NCBI RefSeq assembly: GCF_901709675.1
Contig: NC_051095.1
Location: 14,893,456 to 14,957,455, forward strand
DNA length: 64,000 nucleotides
Reading direction: 5' to 3'
DNA from: Syngnathus acus
Taxonomy: Eukaryota > Chordata > Actinopteri > Syngnathiformes > Syngnathidae
The notes under the pieces were generated by a model that saw only the letters and a list, made by a program, of their open reading frames with translations, was not told the origin of the DNA and searched no databases. Positions 36,801-47,300 of this stretch are shown in pieces. Numbering within the stretch: the first letter of the stretch is position 1; each line of letters starts with the position of its first letter. The translations under genes were made by a program, and so were the position numbers.

Positions 36801-38537
36801 AGTCAACCTCAGTTTGATGCAGTATAGCTTCTATTTTATGCGCCTTATAATCCGGTGCGCCTTATATAGGGACAAAGTTTTAAAATGGGCCGTTCATTGA
36901 AGGTGCGCCTTATAACCCGGTGCGCCTTTTAGGGCGGAAAATACGGTATATAAAAAAAAGAAAAAGAAAAAAAGATGGTTACCTTCTTTCTCTCTGTGGT
37001 GAGAATTGTGGCTTTGTCTTGAAGCTGCAAAATTAATAAAACACTTAAGTTCCAAGGCTGCTTAAGTAAATTGACCCATCAGAAAAACACTCCTTAAAGA
37101 TTCCGTTGACACTACCTTCTGGATGATCTCTGGAGTCATGCCAACTTGTTCACTAATCTCCATAGGCTCTCCAGCAGGACCCTGCCAGACAGGAATGAAC
37201 ATTTTGCTTCACCACTACACAACTCACAAGTTACATGAATCCGAATTAAAAAGCTCACCACTGCAGCTGCCTGGGAGGCAGGAGCTGCCTGAGGTGTAAT
37301 CAGCCCAGCCTGAGGTTTGAGTGTGGCAAGAGCTATAGAAAAGAAAAATAGACAAATTAACTCACCCACATTGATATGTTTTAAAGACCATGTCACACAA
37401 GCTGCTATCAACCGACCTTCTCTAGCTGCAGCGACCTCTTTAGTGAGTCGAGCAATGACTCTGCATGCAGCATCGTGTTGATAGAGGGCGTGCGAGAGCT
37501 CTTGGCGAGTCGTCTGCAACTGCTGCCTCAGAGTGAAGCTATGAAGCATAACAGCATCCTACAAGACAAGAAAACAAATGAAATGTGTTTACCTAAAGGT
37601 AATTTATTTCCAATTCTCACTCTAAGAAGTATCATATAAACATTAACTCGCATCTTATAATACATCTTTGTTTTTGAGATAATCCCTTTTCCTCCCATAC
37701 CGTACCAAATGACATTCAATTTTCATAAATCAGTTTTGTTGATATACCTTGACATAAAAACACAATTTAACCTCTTACGAACTTTTGACAGCATGGCCAG
37801 TTGGTTTCAATATATATGGCACAATGTGCATTTCAAATCTTTCCATAATTTTGAGTCGTGTATCATTTAAAAACTTACCCACTCATCTTGGAGCGATTTT
37901 AGAATGGCGGGGATGCTTGTCGCCGATGGTACCTTTGGTCTAACAGGATGGGAGACTGGCAGAGAAGTACAAAATGTCACCATGTGAAGCAGTCATAAGA
38001 GAAAAGCAGGGAATCTAAAAATGAATAGCGCGGCTTTGCACCTATTACTGGTTACTTAGTACTTGCACACATTTTTGACAGATGCCTTAGGAGCGCATGA
38101 CAAAATATTAGTAAAATGCGAGTGCCAAACAAAAACAAAATCTGCGTCAGGCGATTTTAACCAATTTCAAGGCAAAGAAGTCACCTTTTATGTCGACAAG
38201 TTGTTCTTCAGACAGAGGCTGTCCATTCATCGGATCTGTCCCATTCTCTACGATGTACTTCTCGATGAGCCGGCGCTCAAACACTTGGTTGGAAACCGGA
38301 GAGACGCACGGGTGCTCTGGTAACTCGTTGGAGACTGAACAAGACAAAAAAAATTCACATATAGCAGTTACTTGAATCGGCAAGAATATGTCGGAGCTTG
38401 CTACGCACGCAATTGGCGGCAGTGCATGGTCGCTAACGTTAGCTAATTTAGCTAACAGCGTTAGCGCGATTGCACAGCTAGTTTGCAACGCCAATCTTTA
38501 GAACTTCAAGTCACTTACTTGCACAAACCAAAGACAT
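33808..38537 (-). CDS. prpf19: Pre-mRNA-processing factor 19 (Prp19, U-box E3 ligase)
   Basis: Sixteen exons, 5' to 3': 38537-38519, 38334-38185, 37955-37879, 37558-37417, 37332-37259, 37181-37116, 37024-36983, 35789-35715, 35545-35470, 35381-35272, 35190-35035, 34903-34834, 34747-34574, 34439-34357, 34109-34004, 33905-33808, giving 505 residues (human 504). Prp19 is the core of the NTC complex that activates the spliceosome and also acts in DNA repair as a ubiquitin ligase. Residues 1-70 are the U-box ([20 protein letters not shown]). A tetramerising coiled coil follows ([20 protein letters not shown]). Seven WD40 repeats fill the C-terminal half, with repeats ending in motifs such as IRVWSV, IKIWDL and LKLWDL. 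The first exon codes for only six residues plus one base. Intron 7 (35790-36982) contains a 1.1-kb inverted-repeat element. Neighbour tmem109 matches the human PRPF19-TMEM109 linkage. Confidence 0.96.
35838..36946. mobile_element. Inverted-repeat DNA transposon (non-autonomous) in prpf19 intron 7
   Basis: Left end TATA/CCGTATTTTCCGCCCTAAAA and right end the exact inverted copy, followed by TATA. The perfect inverted match runs at least 30 bases, through AGGCGCACC. Flanking TA or TATA is a plausible target duplication. Subterminal motifs GCGCCTTATA recur several times near both ends. The interior is mainly a 251-bp tandem array and carries no transposase, so the element must be mobilised in trans. 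The terminal sequence is of a kind seen widely in animal genomes, but I cannot name the superfamily with confidence. Confidence 0.85.
36093..36756. repeat. 251-bp tandem repeat, 2.65 copies, inside the transposon
   Basis: Copies begin (GGCTATTTCATGTC) at 36093, 36344 and 36595, an exact spacing of 251 bases. The third is cut off after GCGATTGTTTACA. Copies differ by only a few substitutions, so the array is recent. Confidence 0.93.
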
Positions 38538-40211
38538 CGTCCTGGTCAAGGCTTAAAAAATACTTCTGATGACGGTAGTAGGCTCGTTTTGTTTTCACAA
38601 TGGCGAAGAGAGCAGCTGATGACCGTTTTAAAATATTTTCATTAGGTCGAAGATAGCACGCTCTCCTTTCATTGCCGCCACAACCGGAACTTCTTCTTCC
38701 TGATTTCCGGAAGACTTTGCACGTTTAGTGGATTGCTGCCCCCCACTGGTTAAAACATGAACATCTACAACGGAACCAAACTATCTTCTTTAGGAAGTTT
38801 AAAACATAGTTTCCTCTTTTCCTCTTGCATATGCTGTGCTCATGTGGAATCGTTTTGTTGTCGTGAAATAAGTAGCTCATATTAACGTTTGAATTTGGCT
38901 CTAGTAGTTAGAGTCACTTTGACTATAACAAAATCTGTATACAAATTACATTTATTTCAATATTATTAAAAATATACGGTATGATTTCTCTAGAAGAGAA
39001 AAAAGATATTTCATTTGTCTGAAAAAAATAATCTACTGATAGCATTATTTAATATTTCTCTAGAAGAGGTTCGACTCATTGTCTATTGATTATTTTGTGT
39101 TGCATGTCGGTTGTTGGAAGGAAGTTTCCAATTATGAGTTGTTTGTCCAGTATATTGTTTAGAATTACGGGAAAGGATGGACAGAGGACGAGATATGCAT
39201 CTCAACATGCAGTCCATTTGCACAGCAGTTATTTTTTGTTTTGTTGTATACATTTTTAAATGTTGTATTTAAAAATATATATGTAATTCATACAGAAGCA
39301 AACAAAGGCCTCAATGTCCTGAATTAAATGATCAAATCAGAATCTGATAGGATATATGTATTTTTTTGAAAGGACTCATACATGTTTTTATATTGCAAAA
39401 TATTACAAGATCTGTCATTTTCATCAGGAATTTGGTGGTCAACATTTTGCTCATAACAAGTTTCACAGGTTGGTACAATATTTGGTGGGATTTTTTTACT
39501 GAACATTTAAAAGTTGTACAGTGCCCCAGAAGTTACTATGGTAAAATTATTAGCTTACATCACAGACATTTAACATAATTCATTGTAGTCAGAAGAGGTT
39601 ACCATTATGACACAAATAAATTCCTTCTCTATATTAGTACAGTAAGTTAATGTTTCCTTCTTTATCGTCCTCTATATGTAGCGAGCTCACTTTTAGACCA
39701 GAGATGCTCCAGTCCGGTCCTGGAGAGCCCCTATCGAGCCTATTTTAGATGCATCCCTGCTGCACCACACCTGATTAAAAAAAATCATCAGGTTTGTTAT
39801 CAGGCTTTTGCAAAGCTTGCTGACGTGCTGATCATTTCAGTCACACCTAAAACAGGCTGGATAGGGGCTCTTGAGGACCGGATTTGGGCACTGCTGACAA
39901 ATTTAGCAAATATATATATATATATACAGTGCATATCACGGTGGTCCTGAGGGTCTGGAGGTAGTAAATAGCATCAGAGGATAGCGGAGATTTGAGAATC
40001 TCTGGCAGTCAGAGCGAATAAATGTCTGAAGCAGGAAGGATCATATTCAGCTCATGCTTCATAAATACCATTACAATGACAATAATGACATGCAATATTG
40101 ATGTCAAACCACTGGAAGTACAATGTAGACTTTGTTGCAAAAGGCACAGGTGAGGTTTTTCTTCTCTTGAACTTTGTCCGCATGCTTCTCTGCATGCCAC
40201 CACTCCGTGCA
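38538..40211. other. prpf19 promoter and intergenic space to Ig-like gene A
   Basis: The first 200 bases (38538-38760) are the probable prpf19 promoter and 5' UTR. The remainder is AT-rich with a palindromic MITE-like element (39699-39896), a short (AT)n run (about 39908-39926) and the 3' UTR of the Ig-like gene whose stop is at 40212. No other coding exon is visible. Confidence 0.55.
39699..39896. mobile_element. hAT-type palindromic MITE
   Basis: The left arm CAGAGATGCTCCAGTCCGGTCC and its TGGAGAGCCCCTATCGAGCC extension are mirrored by the right arm (GGCTGGATAGGGGCTCTTGAGGACCGGATTTGGGCACTGCTG). Both ends begin or end with CAG/CTG as in hAT elements. It is about 198 bp long with no coding capacity. 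I could not see a matching 8-bp target duplication. Confidence 0.75.
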
Positions 40212-43188
40212 CTATAAGTTGAGCTTTTCCGAAATGTAAACGCTGCAGGTTTCAGACGTATCCGTGTCCAGCGGCAGGGCGGTATAATAATCATTTGTCT
40301 TGCTGCAGCTTGCTTGAAGCGGTTCCTTCATGATCTGGAATTGAACGCAACCTTCGGAGGACTGCAGGCAATCTGTTGCACCCGCCACTGGAAAGGAAAT
40401 CCTCCTTGCTTCCTCATTAGACGTCTGCTCCTAAGAAGGAAATTAGTGATTGAATGAACATTTCATAAACAAAGGCTCGGATATACAAACATCTAGCGTA
40501 CCTCGGCAGTTGAATTGTGACAGGGGGAGCTCAAAGATCTTTGTCCTTGATCATTTTCACCCCTCGTGTGAACAGGAGTGAGCCGTGATGGAGTTCCCGC
40601 TGTAACGGGAGTGTAACCCTGGAAATACAAATAGCGACAAACAAATACAATGTCTATGTATAATATATTAAATATGTAAATCAAATTGGGAGCTGCTTAC
40701 AGTATGAATTGGGCTGGCTCTTGGGGTCCATTTTCTCGGTGTGCCTGCTTGCTGGTATTCCGCAGGCTGAGGGCTTGGCTGGCTGTAGTTCTAAATGCGA
40801 CAAAGACAACAGTCATGTAGCTGGAAATAATCCCCTTCAATGCTGTGGGTGTGGAAGTGAGCATAGTGTACACCTCTGCCTCCTAATTTGGATCTGCACT
40901 GATGCAAGCAACAAAGCTTAAAAAAAAAAAATAAATCAAGAAAAAAAAGCCACCATAAAGCTTTGCCCCAATCTGCTCACCTGAATGTTGACCGCCGGGG
41001 GCTGAGCTTGTGGCGTGCGGTACGTCCTAAGGCAGGCGACGATCTGCGACAAGCTCCAGTTGGGGTAGCGCTTCATGAACAGGACGAAACCGGCCAAAGA
41101 CACAAACATGCCGGAAGGGACAGTGATGGACTTGAGAAGAGCTCGCCACTTGCCACCCCTTTCTGGAGCAAATAGAGAGATGAGGCACTTAGCAGAAGGT
41201 AGAGGTAACTCTGGAGGTAGCAAAAGTGCCAGAATAAAACAAAAACAAACACTCACGTAAAGCACAGATACCTGAAAAGTATTGTTTCTTCCTCCCACTT
41301 ACTGCAGGGAGAAATTGTGCTTCAACTGTGTTACTCACCAATCACCTGCAGCAAGGTGGTTGACACTAGGTTGCCATTAATGTCTCTGATCTCATAGACG
41401 CCATCGTGCTTCGAGGTCAACCTCGCTATGACCACCTCGTTGACGGAGCCATTCCTGCCCACCGAGACCAGGCCTCTGTACCGCATGTCATGGTCGGTGA
41501 TGTGGCCTTCACGCATTAACTGAACGGGCCCGCGGGGGGGCTTGGAGTCAAAAGGACCCGACGGGGATTCAGCAGGGTGTCGGTTGGGGGTAAAGATGAG
41601 GTAGGCGTGTGGCACCGGGAGGAAGAGGGGGAGGTTCAGAGACTCTTTGGTGAAGCGGGTCACGTTGAAAGTGTGTCCTGCGTCAATGAGCAGCATTGTG
41701 TTACCAAAAAACAACAACAACATTAGTCTTGCTAAACAAAGACATGACTCATTTGTCATTGAGTTGACTCTCACCACGGACAGTGAGAGTGCTGCGAGAC
41801 AAGACTTTCCCCTCAGCGTCTCGCACTGTGTAGTTGCCTTGATCGGCTTGCGTCACTCTGTCGGCCACCCAGACCTTCCTGTCTCGTAGCATCCGGCCTC
41901 GACCCGCAATGCCGGTCTCAGGGTCGGTCCGGTTCCACAGGACTATTGGCATCGCCTCGGATGGAGCGCCTCGGGGAGCAAATTCCAGTATAAAACTGTC
42001 TTCAGGGATGTTGTTCTCAAAGTTCTCGCCGTAGTTCCTATAGTAGGATTTGATGCATTCTTAGGCAGGACAAAAGTGTGAAAAGATGAGTGAAAGAATA
42101 AAGTGAAAATTAGAACACTGACTTGAGTACCTTTGAGAATGCATGTTCTGAATCAAACTGGTGTTCTTAATGAAACTGCAGTAACAGCTGGCAGAAGAAA
42201 ATTCAAAGATTGAAACATATTGATTTAACAAAACAGGAAACTGTCCAACCTGAAACTGTCAGCCGAACGGTCTCATAGGTGAATCCAGAAGATAGTTTGA
42301 TAGAATAAAGTCCCTGGTCTGCATGAGTCACATTTTTCAGGACCAGCATCTTATCTTTGGTCCATTCAAAACGAGGGTCGATTACCTAAGTAAAGATTTT
42401 AGATTTGCTATTTGTGTGCATTCGAACATTAAAACATACTGTAAAACACATCATACTATTTCCCTCACAGTGGTCTTCTCGAGGAGAACACGCCTGGGAC
42501 CTCCTGAGTTTGGAGTAAAAGTCACAGTTCTTGATGTTGAGTAGACCGGCAAACGGAATTCCTTGCCGGCACAAACCATCTGGACTTCTTCTCTCTCACC
42601 TGTGTGTGGAAGGAAGTCAACAACATTTTTTCCTTTATCTCAAGAAAAAGGAAAATATATTATAAAATGTTTCTGTTGGCTCACCCAGTACGACCCAACC
42701 TGTAAAGAAGCAAAACTATGTTATACACACACTACACAAAATGCAATCACTTCTTCCAAATCACGATTCAGCTTCAGAAAACTGGTGGGGCATGAATAAT
42801 AATAATAATAATAATAATAACAACTGATGACATGTTGCCCGTGACCCTTACAAAGGACAAGCGCTATAGAAAAATGGGTGAATGGATTGTATTCTGGCAG
42901 AGTGGTTAACCATGCTTTTTAACTGAAAGAACAAACGGAATAGTTTAGAAAATCGAGATAGAGATTATTCAGGTCTATTTAAGGTCAAGTATATACACTG
43001 TATAAAATATAAATATAGCACATAAATAATGAAACAAATAAATAACTATTAGTCACAAATTATTGGCTTTGAACACGTGCTAAAAGGTGTACAATCTGAT
43101 CGCTCTTTAGGTAATAGACTAATAGTGATCACTCACCCATCGCAAAAGGGAGGCTGCAGAGCACAGCGAGCAGAACGCAGGGGGACAT
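40212..43188 (-). CDS. Ig-like domain membrane protein A (unnamed teleost gene)
   Basis: Ten coding exons, 5' to 3': 43188-43137, 42699-42685 (15-nt micro-exon, optional), 42599-42469, 42385-42250, 42059-41775, 41677-41339, 41162-40981, 40790-40701, 40618-40502, 40430-40212, giving 521 residues (516 without the micro-exon). The signal peptide is MSPCVLLAVLCSLPFA. Three Ig-like modules (about 23-111, 112-206, 207-319) have the DxGxY strand-F signature (ADQGLYSIK, ADQGNYTVR, HDGVYEIRD) but no cysteine there. Sequons include NVT, NRT, NYT and NGS. One membrane segment (about 329-349, SITVPSGMFVSLAGFVLFM) precedes a cytoplasmic tail rich in Pro, Thr and Tyr and ending SEKLNL. A non-coding first exon probably ends near 43461. 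Its paralog (gene B) lies head-to-head to the right. I do not recognise a named family; a leukocyte-type surface receptor is a guess. Confidence 0.82.
42794..42890. repeat. (ATA)n microsatellite and L2/CR1-like repeat tail
   Basis: About nine ATA units (42794-42821) are followed by a tail reading gttgcccgtgaccc and ending TGGGTGAATGG, the same repeat tail as at 811-861. It lies in the intron before the third exon of Ig-like gene A and upstream of the micro-exon. Confidence 0.65.
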
Positions 43189-44366
43189 CTTCTCCTGCAG
43201 GGACAAAAACAGGGGCAGGTTGTTTCATCTTTCCACACAGGTGACAGCTATGCAAACAAACGTTATTGCATCCATCGGATCGTATGTTGTAATCGGGCAG
43301 GCATCCATGCACACCTGCAAACATCGAGCAAGGTGCGGCAAAAATGTCCAAGCAGATCTCAGTAGTGACGTGACGGCCCGATGACAAGCCACGTCCAATG
43401 ATCCACTTATTGATTATCTTTACTTTAATACACTGTCAACACAAAACAGCCCGAACCCACCTGCAGTATACGCGGGAAACACGTCCACGGGAAGATATTT
43501 GGGAATGTTTTACATGAATGGGGATAAACGGGTATAAACGTTGGGCCGTAGCGCGCACGCGCAGTGTCTTCCCTCGGTTATTTATGGCTTTTACGCCAAC
43601 TGCGTCGCACAATGCGGCTCGGTGCTCAGGTCCAGGAAACAGATACGCTCTTTGCGCAAACGCTTCTTTACGGCGCGCTGCAGGGCTTTGCGCCAAAATT
43701 GAGATTGAATGCAAATAAGCACATTTCTAAACAACAAACTCGACAGAGCTGGACAATTCATTTAAAAGCACAAAATAACAACCTACCTAACATTATCGAA
43801 ACTTTATACAAGTACAATTAACCATGAATCATACCTTCTTTCATCTAGTGGGAGAGCTCTTCATTGTTTTGACAGTCGCTGACCAAGAATGCATTATTTG
43901 TAGTAATTAGATAGTCATTCTTCAAACTATCAAGTGAAATTAGATCATTTTCTGCAGTGCACCTGATGATCTCTCACCACAATGGGTGGATCAGTTGCTT
44001 AGTTCGTGTATTTCTCTGTAAAACGTTGTATTTGTTATTTTGTATTTATTCTTTATCAGTAAAACAACTGAACACATTCTATTCGTGAAGTACTTTTGGA
44101 GTTCTAAATAAAATGTATTTACTGTACATGCTCATGGACTGACAAGGCACAGTGTGCGCACATCAGGCGCAGTAGTGACGCCCACACCAAACGAAAGCCT
44201 CGCCCAGTTTGTATGTGTCCTTGCGATTACAGTAAACTCGGCTGTTTCTTCGGTGGAAAAACGCACAGTATTAAACGTGTAAGTATAAGTTGCGAATAAA
44301 TTGCGTGCAGTTTTGTGATGTGTTTATTGAGTAATGCAAATATCGCCGTGTTTTTTTCTATAGGAC
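43189..44366. promoter_or_regulatory. Divergent promoter region of the Ig-like pair
   Basis: Gene A reads left from 43188 after an acceptor (ctgcag/gagaag ATG), so its untranslated first exon lies further right, with a donor (actgcag/gtgggt) near 43460. Gene B reads right. Its ATG at 44367 follows an acceptor (tctatag/gac), with a possible first-exon donor (aaac/gtgtaagt) near 44277. Between them, about 43500-43700 is CpG-rich and about 43720-44150 is AT-rich. Promoter activity was not tested. Confidence 0.5.
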
Positions 44367-47300
44367 ATGTTGCTCGCATTCCTTCTGCTGCCATGTTTCC
44401 TCTGTGGTGAGTATGCTGTTACACACAAGCAATAACAATATTATGGAAAGCCGTCGGTGCATTTAATATTCTTGATCTCCAGGTTAGTAGTAAACTCAAC
44501 TAGTACATTTTTTGCTCTTTTCGTATGAAATTAAACTATACGAGTAGTAAATTGCTGTGCTGCACTAGTGACACTATTAGGCCCAACTAGTAACCATATT
44601 CCATATGCTGGACCTTACTAGTAGCATCAAAATATCCAATAATAACATGTAGGTGTCCTACTGGTACGCCTCAGCCACCCTCTTTGTATGCCAAAATCGT
44701 AATATTTTCCAAAAGTTTTAAGGTTACAAATTCATTATTATCCAAAATCAGGCAAACATCAGTGTGGCTGTAACGACTAGTATCAATATCATTCTCATCA
44801 ATATCATTTTGGCAAGTGCAAGGTTGGTGGGTAGGAAAAAAAACTCCCTTTTTTCACTAAAACAATCTTATCAGAAGCTCAGGCTGTTAGGCAACGCTAA
44901 TCTGTGCATCCAACAAAACTCATTGCAGCTCTGCTTACCTTGCGCAAAGCCACTTCTGGCTACATTGCCAGCCTGTGGGGCCATGTGCCCGTGGGGGCAT
45001 GTGGAGGCAGAATTTCATCTCCAAGTCTCAGAATTACACTTGGCAATGAATATAATAGGAGTGAACATGAGTGTGGACAGTCGCTTGACAGTTTGTGCCC
45101 TGTGATTGGATGGCGACGTTCGAGGTGGACGTGCTTAAAATCAGCTGGGACAGACTTCAGCACACCCATGACCCTAATGAGGGCAAACACTATGGAGGAC
45201 GAATGAATAGGAATAGGTTTTCATGTTTTTATTTGTAAAAAAGTGGCCAACAATCAAAACGAGAAAATCAATGTAAACATTATTTTTTGTCAAGTATTGA
45301 AAGAACTGAAGTTGGGAAGGATAAATTCAGACCAAAAATCCTCACGGTTGGAAATTAGATTTACATCAACATAGCTGAAAAAAATGAAGGTGGACATAGT
45401 AAATGGCTAGCCAAGAGCGCAGAGTGGTAATAATGTGTTCCCATCTTCAATATCTTCTCTCCTTTGTGTCCTATTGCAGGTTCCTTAGGCACACAGTATG
45501 AAGTGTGCTATGGTGGAACTTTTAAATTTCCCTTCCAGTTTTCACCTCGTACACTCACCGGAAACGTTTACTTCTCTCCGAAGAGCGGCGGCGGCGGCAG
45601 GAGGCTAGTCTATGAAAATGGCAAGGTGTGCATCTCTTGATGTCATAATATTGATGCAGTGCAAGAAAACGAGAAATACAAAAAACAAATAAACCTCCCT
45701 CAAATGTGACAAAGTCATCCAAAACCTATTGTGTTGTCAACCTTTTCAGGCAATGGAGCCACGTTTGCAAGTTACCCCTACAAGTCTTTCATTGCAACAT
45801 GTGACGGAAAAAGACAGTGGCGAATTCTCAACTCCAATTAGTGGCTTCTATTTGGAACGCTTCAAACTGAAGGTTTTAGGTAAGATCATTTTACATTGGA
45901 TGGTAAATACAGTGAAGCGTTGCTATTCACATGTGCTAGGGATTAAGCCGTACTGCAGAGATGGGGACTCGAGTCACTGTGACTTGGACTCGAGTCGCTG
46001 TTTTGATGACTTGTGACTTGACTTGACAAAAATAAAAAAAACTTGAGACTCGACTTGGAAGTTAAAGACTCGGGACTTGACTTGACTTGGGACACGATGA
46101 CGTGAATGACTTCAGTGTTATTTAGTTTATGTTTTCAGTTTGAATATAAAATTAATAATACATTTAAAAAAGTAATATCGATAACACGGCAGGAGCGCAG
46201 GCTGAGAATGGCGTTGTCTTGATTGGATCGCTACCCTGTCAATCAATCAGTCGTGCCCTCTCTACCTACATAACGTGTTTATTGGAGAATCACGCCCCTT
46301 TATATCAGACATGCACAAACATGTCAGCGCGAGCGGTACTGCGAGTCATCACCTTCGGCTATCGTAATTACACACCTTTAGGACGGCAAAATACGGACAG
46401 CACAGTGCAAGATATGCAACAGAAACATTTCAGACAGCCAGACGACAACTTCAAACTTTGTCCGTTTGAAGTTTATAGAGCTCTGGTGTCTCCAGATGTT
46501 ACAGATGAAACATAAAATGTTTGTAATGCTCTTTAATGTGTTTCTTCTTTCAGATTTTTTTCAGATTATTTTTTCATATTTGCAACTCAAATGTGTCAGA
46601 CACTGTCGGCAGACGTTCATTTGTTTAGCTTGAGCTGTCAATCACTGTATGAGGTAATTTCTTTTTTGTTTGATTCCATGGTGTATTTTACTGAATATCA
46701 GTAATTACAGTGCAAATCCAAATTATTGTCATATTTTTTAAACAGGTTAGACACATTGGACAATGATGGTTACTTAAAGTTACTTATATCTTGTCTTTTC
46801 ACGTTACTAAGATCAGATTCTGCGGGTAAAATTGCAATAATAAGGTGACTTGACTTGGACTTGACCTATTTAAGGACTTGACTTGGACTTGACTTGACTT
46901 GCCCAAGAAAAAAATGACTTGGGACTTACTTGAGACTTGAAGGTTAAGACTTGAGACTCACTTGAGACTTGCACATGTGTGACTTGGTCCCATCTCTGCC
47001 GTACTGCTACTAAATTAGCACCCCCGCTCTCTCAAAAAAGGAGTTTGTTATTTGCCATATATGGATGCTGCTAAAGCATTAGAGATTGGGGCTCATAAAG
47101 CATCGACACCATGCTTCGTTTTACTTTCTGTCTGTTACTAGAATGTGCCGGGGAGGTGCAGAGGTATTACCATGGCACCTATCGCCTGAATATTCCCAGT
47201 CAGGCAGAAATCCTGGAATTCTCCAAGATCGACCACGCGGACCTGGAAATCTTGTGGAATCGCACTCAAATCGGTGGTGCATCCAGGGGGCGGGCGAAGC

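Noticed and set aside
46219-46515. 98-aa open frame within the 46-kb hAT element
   Set aside because: No transposase motif, and it sits in the middle of a non-autonomous element. Likely chance, or a small relic.
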